NCBI GenBank assembly: GCA_030323885.1
Contig: CM059187.1
Coordinates: 136,069,239-136,133,238 of the forward strand
Source: Branchipolynoe longqiensis
Taxonomy: Eukaryota; Annelida; Polychaeta; Phyllodocida; Polynoidae
Length of the DNA: 64,000 bases
Direction: 5' to 3'
The number at the start of each line of letters is the position of its first letter. Position 1 is the first letter of the stretch. A model generated the notes under the pieces. The model was not told the origin of the DNA, did no database searches, and saw only the letters and a list, made by a program, of their open reading frames with translations. Positions 1-11,413 of the stretch are shown here, one piece after another. Both the position numbers and the translations under genes were made by a program.

Positions 1-39
1 CCCCTGGCGGTGCCGTTCCGTTCATTTCTCTTCTTTTGT

Positions 40-85
40 CTACCCCCCCCCCCCCCCCAGTATTTCCTCCCCCTCCTCCCCCCGT
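40..85. repeat. Poly-C / polypyrimidine tract
   Basis: A run of C followed by CCT-rich sequence. It is low-complexity DNA with no gene signal. The rest of the first 400 bases holds no recognisable feature. Confidence 0.8.
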
Positions 86-427
86 TGTTTATGGAGCCCC
101 AGGCCTGTCCGACCCTATTAGCGGATCAACGGGGTTCCGGCGTGCGTTGCTAACCATACGCAAACCGCATTAATCAGCCATGTTGGCGACAACTAACGAC
201 TTCCTGCAGGCTGTGTGAATTTGTCTCCCTATTGGGTTTTATTTCCTTCTTTTTTACCCCCCTTTTTTTCCCTTTTTTTTGTTGTTTAATCGCATGCGAT
301 TTACTGATGCACGCCCGATCTTGGTTGCAAAAAGAAGGTTTGATGAATCTAATAACTCCTAATGACTTTGCTGTTCAGCATGGTTTAGAGCGATGGAAGT
401 GTGGCGGGGGGGGGGGGAGGGAAGTAG

Positions 428-752
428 ATGTTGGTTGGTTGTTGGAGTCTTACATCCTGGTAACATTGACGGTCATATCAGGACGGCTACCGACTTGTGA
501 CAGTGCACACTCATGGTGACTTTATCATGATGCTGCCCCACTGGGAGACCAGGCTTCCAGTACTATGACCTGATATCCTACTCTGTCACATTATCCTGAC
601 ACTGAGCTAAACGGTCCTTGCCCTATCCTAATAATGCCGCGCGCCAAGCTAGGAAGCGACACGTATCAATTTTTAAGTTATTGGTTTGACTCGACCAGGG
701 TTCTAGCCTGTGGGTTCGAATCCCACGATCTACCAAAACGGGAGACGGATGC
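428..752 (-). mobile_element. SINE-T copy S1 (tRNA-headed SINE), full length
   Basis: This is the commonest interspersed repeat of the window (about 13 copies), named SINE-T here. Read on the minus strand it has a tRNA-like head with a B-box-like GATTCGAACCC, a body of about 200 bp, and a 3' tail ending in short CCAA/CAAC repeats. The tail is the part most often found alone elsewhere in the window. The head variant matches the copy near 1.44 kb and differs from copies near 29.6, 33.9 and 53.75 kb, so at least two head subfamilies exist. SINEs have no ORF and depend on a partner LINE for retroposition; that partner is not identified here. Confidence 0.8.
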
Positions 753-774
753 ACAAGTAAGTATGTGAGAGTGT

Positions 775-985
775 GTGAATGTGTGTGTGTGTGGGCGGGG
801 GGTGGAAGGGCGGAGGCGCGGGGTGTCGAAGATTTCACGGGAGCCGGGGGAGGATGAGGGGGAGGGGGAGGTGGTGGGGGAGGTGGTTGGGAGGTGGAGG
901 GGAGGGCGAGGTGGAGGGGAGTGGGGGGAGATGGGGGGAGGGGAAGGGGGGTGGAGGGGTGGAGGGCGAGGTGGGGGTGTTGTCT
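775..985 (+). repeat. GT-start and G/A-rich (GGGGAGG-like) minisatellite
   Basis: Purine-rich low-complexity tract with imperfect GGGGAGGTG words just beyond the head of the S1 SINE. ORFs on both strands here are composition artefacts. The G-rich strand is a candidate for quadruplex formation. Confidence 0.8.
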
Positions 986-1237
986 AATAAACTTGCTTTG
1001 TTCGCGATTCACCTTCGACAAAATGCATTCCAGTTGAAGAAGAGGAAGAGACAGCCCGCTACAAGTGGGCGTTGTAACGGGTTCGGTGGAATCGCCATTG
1101 TCGCGGTTGTCGAGTTGGGTTCACGCTGTGATGGGCGGGCCGCGTTCATTTGTACAACTTTGTAGAAGATGTGTCAGCTCTGAAGAAATGCTGCTTGTTA
1201 AAGTTGCACAGTTTTGAATTTCTGTCATGATTTGGGG

Positions 1238-1435
1238 GGATTATATATATAAATATATATATACTTATATATATATAAATGTATATATATATATTTATAT
1301 ATATATTTATATATATTTATAAATATATATATATAAATATCTATAAATATCTATATATATATAAATATCTATATATATATTTATATATATATAAATATAT
1401 ATATATATTTATATATTATATATATATTATACATG
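1238..1435. repeat. (TATA/TATAAA) microsatellite
   Basis: Almost pure A/T with ATATAA words. No coding potential. Confidence 0.95.
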
Positions 1436-1439
1436 CAGG

Positions 1440-1797
1440 ACCAGACCGGGAAGCCGAATGCGTTGAGCGTCCGTCTCCCGTTTTGGTAGATTGTGGGATT
1501 CGAACCCACAGGTTTAAACTCTTGTCGATTCAAATCAATGACTCAAAAATGGATGCCTGTCGCTTCCTAGCCAGGTGTTCAGCATTATTAGGATAGGGCA
1601 AGGACTGGTTATGTCAGTGTCAGGATAATGTGACTGAGCGGGATATTCGGTCATGGTCCCAGCGGCCTGATTTCCCAGTGGGGAAGCACTTATAAAGTTG
1701 CCATGAGTGCGCACAGTCACAAGTTTGTACCCGACTATATATGACCTTAGATATTGCCAGGACGTAAAACTCCAACAACCAACCAACCAACCGTCCC
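1440..1797 (+). mobile_element. SINE-T copy S2, full length
   Basis: Plus-strand SINE-T. The head carries A-box-like AGCCGAATGCG and a B-box-like GATTCGAACCC; the body runs through GGATAGGGCAAGG and the tail ends in repeated CCAA. Same head variant as S1. Confidence 0.8.
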
Positions 1798-2240
1798 GCC
1801 ACCCACCCCTCACACACACACTCTCCCTGCAGGAGAAGTCCTCCTGCCAGTTGATGCGTATCCCTCCACCCCCAGCCCCCCCCCCCCCCCCCCTCACCAC
1901 CCCCACCCTGGAAATACTGCACATGATGGCTTAATAATGCCGATTAGATATCCTGATTGGGAACCAATATAATCAGATGACTGTGTCACGTGACAGGAGC
2001 TGTCACGTGACACGTCAGATAACTCCAAGTACCCGGCATGTTCGCTACTTCATTAGTGAATGTGGTAGCCTACTGGTAGCGGTTTCTGATCGACACCCGC
2101 TCATCACTAATAGACGAGATCACCGTTCCGCCTGCGCATGCGTTGAAAACGGCGCTGGCAGCAAAGCAAAGGCGTACGGCCATTGAGTTTGCCAATATGC
2201 ATCGGGTAAAACTTCAATTGTATTCAAAATTAATCAAAAT
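1798..2240. other. Non-coding stretch with a 13-bp stem CACGTG palindrome
   Basis: A C-rich run at 1860-1915 is followed by unique-looking sequence. At 1983-2013 there is a perfect 13-bp inverted repeat (GTGTCACGTGACA, 5-bp spacer, reverse complement), which contains two CACGTG cores. Sequence near 2095-2240 resembles a diverged unit of the ~200-bp repeat at 15.73-16.36 kb. No gene seen. Confidence 0.5.
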
Positions 2241-3140
2241 ACCTAACAATTTGGCACAAACATGGATGGATGGATGCAATATAATAATATAATGAATATG
2301 TTTAAGACACAACTCTCCATAATTAAGCAATTTGAGCAAGAAATATACAATTTCAGTCACTTTACAGTCTGATGTTTACATAACCATTGACTCGACATAA
2401 GTAATTCTTGTTCTAAATATTAAAATGTCAAATGTGTCAAAAAAAACTTGTTTCAAAGAAATATATAACCAATATATGATTAACCCTATTCATTTTCTAG
2501 TTCTACATATGTCATTAACCATAGGATATAAATAAAAACATGAATACAATAAGTAAAACTGACTCTGGCTATGGCTCTAACACTAGTCTGAGTGCCTAGA
2601 TTTGCTTAAATCTAAATGCACATGGCATAAGATTTAATGATTATATTGATGTAAATGCAATGCTGGATAAAAGATTAATATTTTACTTTATTATATATAT
2701 ATTTTTTTAGTTGGTGTTCTATGTTTCAAACAAGAGCTGAGATGAGCTGAAACTAGCACATTTCATAGCTGCACCCAGTGTATTAGCATGTGCCATGTGC
2801 TTCTCATGGGTTTGTTTTTCTTCCACCCATCCCACAATGCACCGCGCCGCTGGAATGGCGATGTAATCTATTGAAGAGCATCACTATAATCAACCAGTTG
2901 TTAACCAATATGGCTTTTTGAGACCAAATGAGATGGCCACACGATAAAGTCGTTATGACTATGAGTAGTCATTGTCACCAGGTGGTACTGGTTGTTGTTG
3001 TGATGTGAGCTGGGATGTTAATGAGGTAATGTTGGGAGGGTACTACCCAAATTACTTGTGTATATGCACATATATATAAATAAATATATATTCATGCATA
3101 TCTACATGCATATATACACGTAAATATATATATATATACA
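2241..3140. other. AT-rich non-coding stretch, no recognised feature
   Basis: About 900 bases of AT-rich sequence without a supported ORF, ending in a TA-rich microsatellite (about 3060-3150) that forms the left border of the RTE-like LINE. Confidence 0.5.
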
Positions 3141-3149
3141 TATGCATAT

Positions 3150-4680
3150 ATACCTGCCGAGGTATGGAAGCATGGAGGAGACAATCTGCTCAACAGACTG
3201 CACCAACTAATCACCAATGCCTGGGAGAAGGGTTCTGTACCCCAAGCATGGAAGGATGCCAGCATTGTAACCATCTACAAGAAAGGTGATCGAACAGACT
3301 GTGGGAACTATAGAGGAATATCTCTTCTTTCCATAGCAGGGAAGATCTTCGCCAGGATCCTACTCAACAGACTATCTATCCACATAACACCGGAGTCACA
3401 GTGTGGCTTCAGAGGTAACCGGAGCACTGTGGATATAATATTTTGTCTCCGACAGCTACAAGAAAAGTGCATTGAGCAGGACCGACCACTGTACATGGTA
3501 TTTGTCGATTTCAATAAGGCATTTGATACAGTCGGGAGGACCGGGCTATGGCAACTCCTGAGGAAGTACAGATGCCCAGAGAAGTTCACAACTATGAACG
3601 AGGCTCTACATACAGGAATGATGGCGAACGTTAATGCTGGAGGGGAAGTCTCGGAATCGTTCGGGGTTACCACTGGGGTCAAGCAAGGTTGTGTACTGGC
3701 CCCCACGCTCTTCTCCATCTTCCTATCAGCAATGCTAGACGAGGCCTTCCGAGACATGGGGGATGGCATCTATATACAGTCCAGACAGAGCACTGACCTA
3801 TTCAATGTCGCACACTTCAGAGCGAAGACCAAGACTACTCAGATACTGGTGAGAGAGCTACTATTCGCAGATGACAGTGCAATGGTTGCCCACTCTGCTG
3901 AAGAGACCCAGAAAATAGTGGACGCTTTCTCCGATGCATCAAAGAAGTTTGGCCTGAAAATTAACATCAAGAAGACGGAGGTGCTGTACCAACCCAACTC
4001 TACAAGAACCCGAGAGGAGGAGATCATGGTTGACGGAAACAAGCTGAACTCTGTTCCGGAATTCACCTATCTCGGAAGCACTATATCAAGTGATGGACGC
4101 ATTGATGCTGAGATACAGAGGAGGATGGCCAAGGCTAGCGCATCTTTCAGCCGACTACGCCAGAGACTCTGAAACAACCACCATGTGTCCATTCGGGTCA
4201 AAGGTAAGATCTACCGCGCAACCGTGCTATCCACCCTACTATACGGAGCCGAGGCCTGGACAGTGTACAGACGGCAGGTGAAAAAGCTGCATGCCTTCAT
4301 GATGCGACATCTGCGTTCAATCATGAGGCTAACCTGGAAGGACAAAGTGACGAATAAGGAAATACTCGAACAGATGGGGCTGCCCTCTATGGAAGATCTT
4401 CTGATCAAAAAGAATCTCCGGTGGACTGGACACCTCATGAGGATGTCATCAGACAGGCTACCAAAGCAGATCCTTTATTCTCAACTGTCTTCTGGCTACA
4501 GAAAGAGAGGGCGCCCCCGTCTCCGGTTCAGGGATACCATCAAGAGAAACCTGAAGCTGAGAGATATGAAGACCGACTCATGGATGCAACTCTCACAGCA
4601 GAGAGCTAAATGGAGAGTGGCAGTCAAGTAATGAAAGCAGTCTTTGTCGCATCGCGACCGACAGCATGATGATGATGATA
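3150..4680 (+). mobile_element. RTE-like LINE, 5'-truncated, with (TGA)n 3' end
   Basis: The region encodes the reverse transcriptase and C-terminal part of a non-LTR retrotransposon and ends about 40 bp after the stop codon in a GATGATGATGATA microsatellite. Short 3' microsatellite tails instead of poly(A) are typical of the RTE clade; together with the RT sequence style this suggests RTE, but the clade is not proven. Both ends lie in TA-rich microsatellites, so the element appears to have landed in simple DNA. The endonuclease is missing. Confidence 0.75.
3153..4631 (+). pseudogene. Reverse transcriptase of RTE-like LINE, one in-frame stop
   Basis: One frame stays open from about 3153 to 4631 except for a single TGA at 4170-4172. 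It shows the usual RT order: the GNYRGIS region (about 3305-3325), FVDFNKAFDTV (about 3500-3530), GVKQGCVLAPTLFS (about 3675-3720) and the catalytic FADD (about 3865). After the stop the same frame continues with LYGAEAWT and the GRPRLRF C-terminal motif. Relatives often have a Trp codon at the stop position, so TGG to TGA is a likely lesion. The endonuclease and the start are absent, so this is a dead copy. No start codon is meaningful because the 5' end is truncated. Confidence 0.85.
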
Positions 4681-5045
4681 TATACATATACACATCTACG
4701 CGTAGTGATATACATATATATGCATATATGCATAATCACAAATAATACGCATATACGCATATACGCATATACACATATATGCGTATGCATATATACACTA
4801 GATATATATATACATATACACATACATATATATGAATATATACATATACACATACATGATGCATATACATATATACATATTTATATCCATACATATTCTC
4901 TATAAAAAAGTATAAGCATTATATGACTTATGAGTATGATATTTAATAAGGCGGAAACTTCCACCTGCTCATCAGCCTATACATATACATATATGCATAT
5001 TACGCATGTGTGACAGATATATATATAAATATATGCAATATATGC
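4660..5045. repeat. ATACACATATA-type microsatellite cluster
   Basis: Interrupted TA/CA microsatellite between the RTE-like LINE and about 5045. No coding potential. Confidence 0.85.
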
Positions 5046-5054
5046 GAATTTCGA

Positions 5055-5170
5055 AAAGACACCCCCCCCCCTCCACCATCAACACACCACTACTGCCACC
5101 CACAGCCCCACCCCACACCCCACACCCCACACCCCACACCCCACACCCACCCACCTACCTACATGCACCG
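5055..5170. repeat. (CACACCC)n minisatellite
   Basis: A C-run followed by tandem CCCACAC words at about 5110-5160. The GGGGTGGGG stretch just beyond is a partial inverse of it. Confidence 0.8.
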
Positions 5171-5534
5171 CCCGTGTGGGGGTGGGGTGAGTAATCCCAC
5201 ACCCCAAATTATTACTCGCGATAACGCAGTTATCACCCTCCATCCATGCACACACATTATATATAATTATTCAAACGAGTGGGTGCTACAGGGGATCTGC
5301 ATATTCCCCTCATGATGGGCCCGCTCTGCATAGAGAGTCTGCCAACTAACTCTACTCATCAACGCACTTTTTCGCCGTTCAATGGAGTGCGAATTGACAG
5401 CGGCGCGGTAATGAGTGTGAGCAATTAGAAAAAAATTACCCAGTAATGAGAACATTCCATCAAATGGACGCCGACAATGCACGTTGATTCGAATTGACTG
5501 CGCGCACTGCACGTCATGTGCACGTGAAGGATGC

Positions 5535-6150
5535 ACTGTCCGGGAAGGGAGGGGGGCTGGAGGGGGAGAGGGGGTGCAAGGGAGGGGTGGAGGGGGAGAG
5601 GGGCGGGGGAGGAGAGGGGCGGGGCAGGAGAAGGGAACGGGGAGTGGGGGAAGGGAAAGGGAGAGAGGGAGCAGGAGGGTGGGAAAGTGAGGTGGAGAGG
5701 GGGAGGGAGCGGAAGGGGGGGGGGGGGGGCAGAGGGGGAGAGAGGAAGAGGGGAGGGGAGGCGAGAGGGGAGAGGGAAAGGGGAAGGAGATAAGGGGAAG
5801 TGAGGGGAGATGGGAGAGGGGGGGGGGGAGGAGGAGAAGAGGGAATGGAGATGGGAGGGGTAGAGGGAAGGAGTGGGAAGGGGAGTGGTATTGTGTGATG
5901 GGAGAGGGTGGAGGGGACAGGGGGAAGGGGGGGGGGGGGGGGGGGGGAGTGGAGGGTGAGAAGGAGAGGAAATGGGAAGGAGGAGAAGGGGGATAGGAGG
6001 AGGAGGCGGGGGGAGATGGGGAGGTGGCAGGGGATGGGGAGGGGCGAGCCGGTAGGAGGGGAAAGGGGAAGGGATAGCGGGAAGGAGGGGGAAGTGGAGT
6101 GCTAGAGTGTGAAGGGGAGACGGGGAAAGGGGAGGAGGGGGGAGGGGAGC
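5535..6150. repeat. GGGGAGA purine-rich tract
   Basis: About 600 bp of nearly pure G/A on the plus strand (GGGGAGAGG, GGAAGGGG words, with G runs at about 5718-5729 and 5929-5947). The 249-residue Pro/Leu/Ser-rich ORF on the minus strand is a composition artefact. Polypurine tracts of this length can form triplex or quadruplex DNA. Confidence 0.9.
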
Positions 6151-6295
6151 AGGTTCAATGGACTGAAATGGCAAACGACAGTTGGTTTTCCTTCACTAAT
6201 GACATATGGTTATGGAATGAAGTAGTAGCATAGCAACGGAACTAGACTGGCTACAGCCGTTATTACGTCAGCAGCGAAAATCAATGAAGTCTTAC

Positions 6296-6890
6296 TGTGC
6301 TGCTGTGCTGTTGTGCTACTGTGATGCGGTGCTGCTGTGCTGTGGTGCTGTGATGATGTGGTCATGTGGTCATGTGGTCATGTGGTCATGTGGTTCTGTG
6401 CTGCTGTGTTGATGTACTGATGTACTGATGTGCTGTTGCGCTGTTGTGATGTTGTGATGATGTGCTGTTGTGATGATGCGTTGCTTTGCTACTCTGCTGC
6501 TGTGTTGTTGGGTTGTTGTGCTGTCGTGCTGTTGTGCTGTTGTGCTGTTGTGCTGTATTGTTGTTGTGCTGGTGTGCTGATGTGTTGTTTTGTTGCTGTG
6601 TTGCTGTATTGCTGTGCTGCTGTGCTGCTGTGCTGCTGTATTGCTGTACTGCTGTGCTGATGTACTGATATGCTGCTGTGCTGCTATGCTGCTGCGTTAC
6701 TGTGCTGCTGTGCTGATGTGCTGTTTTGCTGCGGTGCTGCTGTGTTGTTTTGCTGTTGTGCTGCTGTGCTGATGTGATGCTGTGCTGTTTTGCTGCTGTG
6801 TTGCTATGTTGTTTTGCTGCTCTGCTGCTGTGCTCATGTGCTGATGTTATGATGTGATGCTGTGATGCTGAGTGCTGAGTGCTGACGTTG
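6296..6890. repeat. (CTGCTGTG)n 8-bp minisatellite
   Basis: Tandem TGTGCTGC/TGTTGTGC words with a basic period of 8 bp and much variation, so all frames stay open and encode Cys/Leu/Val-rich or, on the other strand, Gln/His/Ser/Thr-rich peptides. The 190-residue minus ORF over it is not a gene. Confidence 0.9.
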
Positions 6891-7046
6891 CCACTTGCTG
6901 TCATAAACATACATGAATGTGTGAAGTAGATTCTGAAATTAAAGTGTACACAATGCAATAAGTAATGAGTATGAGGTACATTAAATCATTTAACATTCAC
7001 ATGCAAGGTTTTGAGTTGTTGGATTAGGATTTCCAATGCAATAGTA

Positions 7047-7047
<1 letters not shown>

Positions 7048-7095
<48 letters not shown>
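7048..7095. repeat. (TA)n microsatellite
   Basis: About 24 uninterrupted TA units. Confidence 0.98.
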
Positions 7096-7100
<5 letters not shown>

Positions 7101-7189
7101 AGGATTCACTTATGATTCAGTAATGGTGGTTGCATAGAAGGAAATGCTAAATCAATTTAATATAATCAGTTGCAACTGAACCTTGGTTT

Positions 7190-7440
7190 GTCAGTATTTA
7201 TCTATCCGTGCGCAACTTAATTTAGCATGTTTTCACATCAAATATCCTCAAAGTTAGCCATTTATAATAAAAGTTACTTCAAAAGTTGACAATAGCGATC
7301 AACCTAATATATTTATCGATAAAAGATATGTCAGCAAAGCCACCAAGGTGCACCAATAACTGAGCTGGATAAATGGAGGAATAAATCTAGATAAGTGCTT
7401 CAGCTTAGCAATGTCTAGGCTTTCATCGGATTGTTATGTA
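7190..7440 (+). mobile_element. Degenerate TTAAAG-type MITE fragment
   Basis: Sequence such as AAAGTTAGCCATTTATAATAAAAGTTACTTC and the terminal TTTCATCGGATTG word match the family defined at 63475-63831. Ends are decayed. Confidence 0.45.
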
Positions 7441-8195
7441 TATATGTACAAATAAATTGTACATGTGTACATGTATATACAAATATGTACATGTATATTC
7501 AAATGTGTACATGGTCTGGAATGAGCGGTTACGCTCATTCGGGTTCATTGCTGGGCATGGGGGGATGGTGAGGCTGAATCACCCCCCTGGTGAGCAAGAG
7601 AGCATGCCAGGCTCACAGCCTGACACTCCACTCAAGTCTCCCCAACCAATTAAAATCCAATTCCCATCTACCAATCACATCACACCGATCCACAGCCTTC
7701 CATGCTGCCCATCGAAATGTCAGTCCGCAACGGCGCCTCTGACTGACAACTACTACACCACCCTCTTTTCACCCACCCACACCTCCCGATTAATTGGCGA
7801 GCCAATCAAACAAACTATTAAATTAAATGTTAAAATTAAAATATAAGTCAATTAACAAAGTTAATTAACCACCTAATTAATAATAGCCACTTGACAACCG
7901 AGCAAACGGCAGATCACCTTTACTTGATTAAATGTAGACAATACACTCATTTTACCCTGTACAAATTCATTTCTGCTTATTATCTTGTTGTTCATCATTG
8001 TTCTTCCACCATTATCCATATCTTGCACTTACCATCTCATGCCCATATGTCATAACCTTACATGACCTTAGATCGGGCGCGGGTTCCCTTCTAAGCAATA
8101 ACATGTACCATGACTTGCTGCCGAGGGGCCACGCCCGAATAAATGCCATGTTTTCCCACCTCAGCCTCCTTGTCTTCTGTGCCCGTGAGCAATGT
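7441..8195. other. Non-coding stretch, no recognised feature
   Basis: A GTACATGTATA microsatellite at 7440-7512 is followed by about 700 bases of moderately AT-rich sequence. The 136-residue frame at 7436-7846 starts in the microsatellite and shows no domain; I do not call it a gene. Confidence 0.5.
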
Positions 8196-8199
8196 ATAT

Positions 8200-8470
8200 A
8201 CACTTATATACAATTAATTTTGCACGTTTTCACTGGAAACTATTTTAAATAAAAGTTAATTCAAACTAAAGTAAGGTGGATTTTAATGATCAATCTAATA
8301 CATTTATCTCAGAAAATGACAGAAACACAAAACCGTCGGACTATGCAACTTTAATAAGTGCATCAGTATCTAAGTTAGAGATGTAGAATCAATTCTAGAT
8401 AATTGTTTTGTTTTTGAAAATGTGATGCTTCATCGGACTATGCGGCTTTAATTACTCCACCTCATGCTCT
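8200..8470. mobile_element. TTAAAG-type MITE, two nested fragments
   Basis: The word GGACTATGCAACTTTAA, which is the family terminus, is directly followed by TAAGTGCATCAG, an internal part of the same family. A second terminus (CATCGGACTATGCGGCTTTAA) lies about 110 bp further on. One copy therefore seems inserted in another. Confidence 0.6.
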
Positions 8471-8802
8471 GGGCATGTAATGCACATTTGACAATCATTT
8501 TGGCTAATCCTGAAGGCCCGGTCACATACACGTTAGTGAACACAGTTGGACGTAGTGGAGGCTTACCTAGTTGAATGTAGTTGAACGTACCGGCATCCAT
8601 ACTTCTCACGTGAGTTCCGATTTAAGCTTTGGATATGTTCAAAAGAGAGGTATGTTTGAGGCAGACGTAGCCTCTATGATGATAATGTACTCTAGAGTAA
8701 TCTAGCATACTCTAGCGTATTCTAGCTTACTTCTTACTGTACTCCAGTGTACTCTAGCATACTCTAGCATATTCTAGCATACCCTAGCATACTTTGACCC
8801 AC

Positions 8803-10233
8803 AGAAAACCTTTTTTTTTTTTTTTTTAAATTGAGACTGTATATAGCATATAAGCCCGAGTACCCAGGCTTGTTTTCAATGCTGGCCAGTTGTAGTGTCG
8901 GTGTTATCTTACCATACAGTAGCTGCTGATAAGTTATTTGATTGCCTGCATTTCAGTAGCAGATAGATAATTGGTTGGTATGGTTAGTAGCCTATGTTAG
9001 TTTTTTTGGATTTTTTTGGCATATATGTATCTTATTTTGTTCTACTCTTATTACTAGACTAGCCTACTCCTATTTACATATCATAGGCTTGTACGTACCT
9101 GGGTGGTGTGTTATCTGGCTACTCTTGGCATGGTTACCATTGGGCATCCCGCTGGTGGGCCGTCACATATCACATGCACCTTTGCAGTGCAGCTTAGTTG
9201 GGGTTTCTTAGCCTAATTTGCACAGATATTTTTTGTAAGTTTTTAGGTCCGGAATTTGTCGTTCCTTTACCGTTTGGGCATTCCACACCTTGGCAGCCAT
9301 TTCCAGCATGCTTCTCTTATGAGCTTTTATTTGGCTTCTGGTCTGCTTCAGTAGTGGCGCATTATTTGCTCTAGTAGCCCTTTGCGGTTTTGTTAGAAGT
9401 TTATTGTTTTGACTATAGCTATATGCTAATATTTTCAAATGAATTATTCTCCTATTTTCTAGTAATTTCACTTTGGTTCTTTTGTGTATGTCATAGATGG
9501 GGTGCAGCTTGTTTAGTCTTAGACAGATTTTTAGGGCTCTGTTCTGCAGTATTTGCAGTTTTTTTAGTAGTTCTTTTCTCACACCCATGTAGTTTACATC
9601 TCCATAGTCAAAATAGGGGAGCACCATGCCCTTGAAGATTTTTATTGACATTTCTTGTGTCATGTAGTCTCTTAGCTTTGCAAATAGCCACAATTTGTGG
9701 TTTACTTTCTGGATAATTTTATTTATACCTAGGTTGTAGTTTAGTTGGCTGTCCAACTCAAGGCCTAGGTATTTGTAATGGTCTACATTTTCTAATGTTT
9801 GGTTTCCTAACTTACAGTGTAGTTTTCTTTCTGGCATTTGTTTAAGCGAGAAGAGCACTGTTTTTGATTTGCTTGTGTTGATGGTTATTTTGTTGGACTC
9901 ACACCACTCGTCTAGTTTTAGTAGAAGTTTATTTAGTTTAGTTATTACCTCCTCTTCTGTGGTGCCATTTGCATATATGATTGTGTCATCTGCATATAGT
10001 TGGAGGCAATCAGTTTGCAACCATTTTTCTAGATCGTTTATATCGATTATAAAGAGGAGTGGCCCTAACACTGACCCTTGGGGTACACAACATGTGACAG
10101 GTTGGTTGTCTGATAGTGTATTGTTTATTTTTGTTTTCTGTTGCCTGTTGCTGAGGTAGCATTTTATCCAATCCATAGTGTTCTGGATAATGTTCTGGAA
10201 AAATCTTCAAGGCCATGGTGCTCCCCTATTTTG
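8803..10233 (-). mobile_element. LINE-A copy 1, 5'-truncated with inverted tip
   Basis: Minus-strand LINE whose poly(A) tail appears as T-run at 8811-8827. The sequence is colinear with LINE-A copy 2 (40852-43521) over its 3' UTR and RT C-terminus. Near 10197-10233 the sequence switches strand: AAATCTTCAAGG and the following ~25 bp match the plus strand of copy 2 near 42676-42706. Such 5' inversions arise by twin priming during LINE insertion. Confidence 0.8.
9208..10176 (-). pseudogene. LINE-A reverse transcriptase C-terminal part (5'-truncated)
   Basis: A 322-residue frame nearly identical to residues ~435-760 of the LINE-A copy 2 ORF. It includes the PQGSVLGPLLFI motif and catalytic YADD (about residue 62), followed by the thumb and C-terminal region. 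The RT fingers (N-terminal half) and endonuclease are gone. Differences from copy 2 include substitutions such as IDIND for IYIND next to the PQG motif. It cannot mobilise itself. Confidence 0.85.
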
Positions 10234-10782
10234 TCATGGTCACATAGCCGTTAGTGGAAAAAGTTGAACATAGTTCTCATCCCACTCATGTTGCCATTTG
10301 GATTTGATGTGGGCGGCTATTAGTGGTTTCAGATCAGAGTGAGGGATCAGACACGGTTCCAGATCACAGTTCAGGGCCTTCTTCGCAGCCCGAAACTTAA
10401 GGTAGGTAGTTTAACGTAGTGATAGCACGTTTCACCCACATTAATCTATCCTACGTTTAACTACGTTCAACTACGTTCACTAACATGTATGTGACCAGGG
10501 ATTAACAGTCACCTATTTCTGGGCATGAGATCATTATTAGTTAAAGTGTCAGTTTGTGTTGAAGCTGTGAAACCAGGGCTGGGAGGGTGGGTGAGGGAAG
10601 GCCACAGTTGGCGGGGGTGAGGCGACCTGCAGCCCGGCAGACCGCCGTGTCCTTCTTCATTATTCAGCTAGCTTCGGCTCGTGTACTGGCCCGAGCCATC
10701 CTGGGGCAGGCCGGCCCTCACCCGACTGCCACCCCTGCCCATACACATAAATAGGCACCTGGACAAGGGCCGTCACCACAAC

Positions 10783-11413
10783 CCCCCACCGCCCCACCGC
10801 CCCACCGCCCCACTGCCCCACCACACCACCGCCCCACCGCCCCACCGCTCCACAACCCCACCGCCCCACCACCCCACCGCCCCACCGCCCCACCGCCCCA
10901 CCGCCCCACCGCCCCACTGCCCCACTGCCCCACCGCCCCACTGCCCCACCGCCCCACTGCCCCACCGCCACACCACACCACTGCCCCATCACCCCACCGC
11001 CCCACCACCCCACCACCCTACCACCCCACCACCCCATTGCACCACCGCACCACCCACCACCACCCCACCACCCCACCACCCCACTGCCCCACCACCCCAC
11101 CACCCCACCCCACTGCCCCACCACCCCACCGCACCACTGCACCACCGCACCACCGCACCACCACCCCACCACCCCACCACCCCACCACCCTACCACCCCA
11201 CCACCCCACCACCCCACCGCCCGACCGCCCACCACACCACCGCCCCACCACCCCACCCCCCACTGCCCCACCGCCCCACTGCCCCACTGCCCCACTGCCC
11301 CACCGCCCCACCACACCACCACCTCACCACCCCACCAACCCCACCACCCCACAGCCCCACCGCCTCACCGCCCCACTGCCCCACCGCCCCACCACCCCAC
11401 CGCCCCACCACCT
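10783..11413. repeat. (CCCCACCG/CCCCACCA)n 8-bp minisatellite
   Basis: About 630 bp of 8-bp C-rich units with G/A/T variation at one or two positions. Six overlapping long ORFs on both strands (Pro/His/Thr- or Gly/Trp/Val-rich) are by-products of the 8-bp period. The minus strand is G-rich (GGTGGGGC). Confidence 0.95.

Larger units (their letters stand above)
8514..10502. mobile_element. Foldback element E1 (CYGTCACA family), interrupted by LINE-A copy 1
   Basis: The left end AGGCCCGGTCACATAC and the inverted right end (ATCCCTGGTCACATAC) match, followed on both sides by GTTAGTGAAC and runs of ACGTAGT/GTTGAAC words. The left arm also holds tandem ACTCTAGCAT units (about 8680-8790). The flanks are TGA (left) and TAA (right), close to the TAA/TTA duplication seen at other copies. 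The middle (about 8803-10233) is a LINE. A further end-like GGTCACATAGCCGTTAGTG at about 10236 suggests the right part may be a second, shorter element. Confidence 0.65.

Noticed and set aside
5425..6174. 249-residue Pro-rich minus ORF
   Set aside because: Runs through the GGGGAGA purine tract; no domain.
6386..6958. 190-residue Gln/His/Ser/Thr ORF resembling a polyQ-type protein
   Set aside because: Product of the CTGCTGTG minisatellite; no non-repetitive domain.
7436..7846. 136-residue ORF as host gene or exon
   Set aside because: Begins in a TACATG microsatellite, no domain recognised and no splice-site-bounded neighbour.
8690..8790. ACTCTAGCAT tandem words as a separate minisatellite
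   Set aside because: They fall in the left arm of foldback E1 and fit its word-array style; not listed separately.
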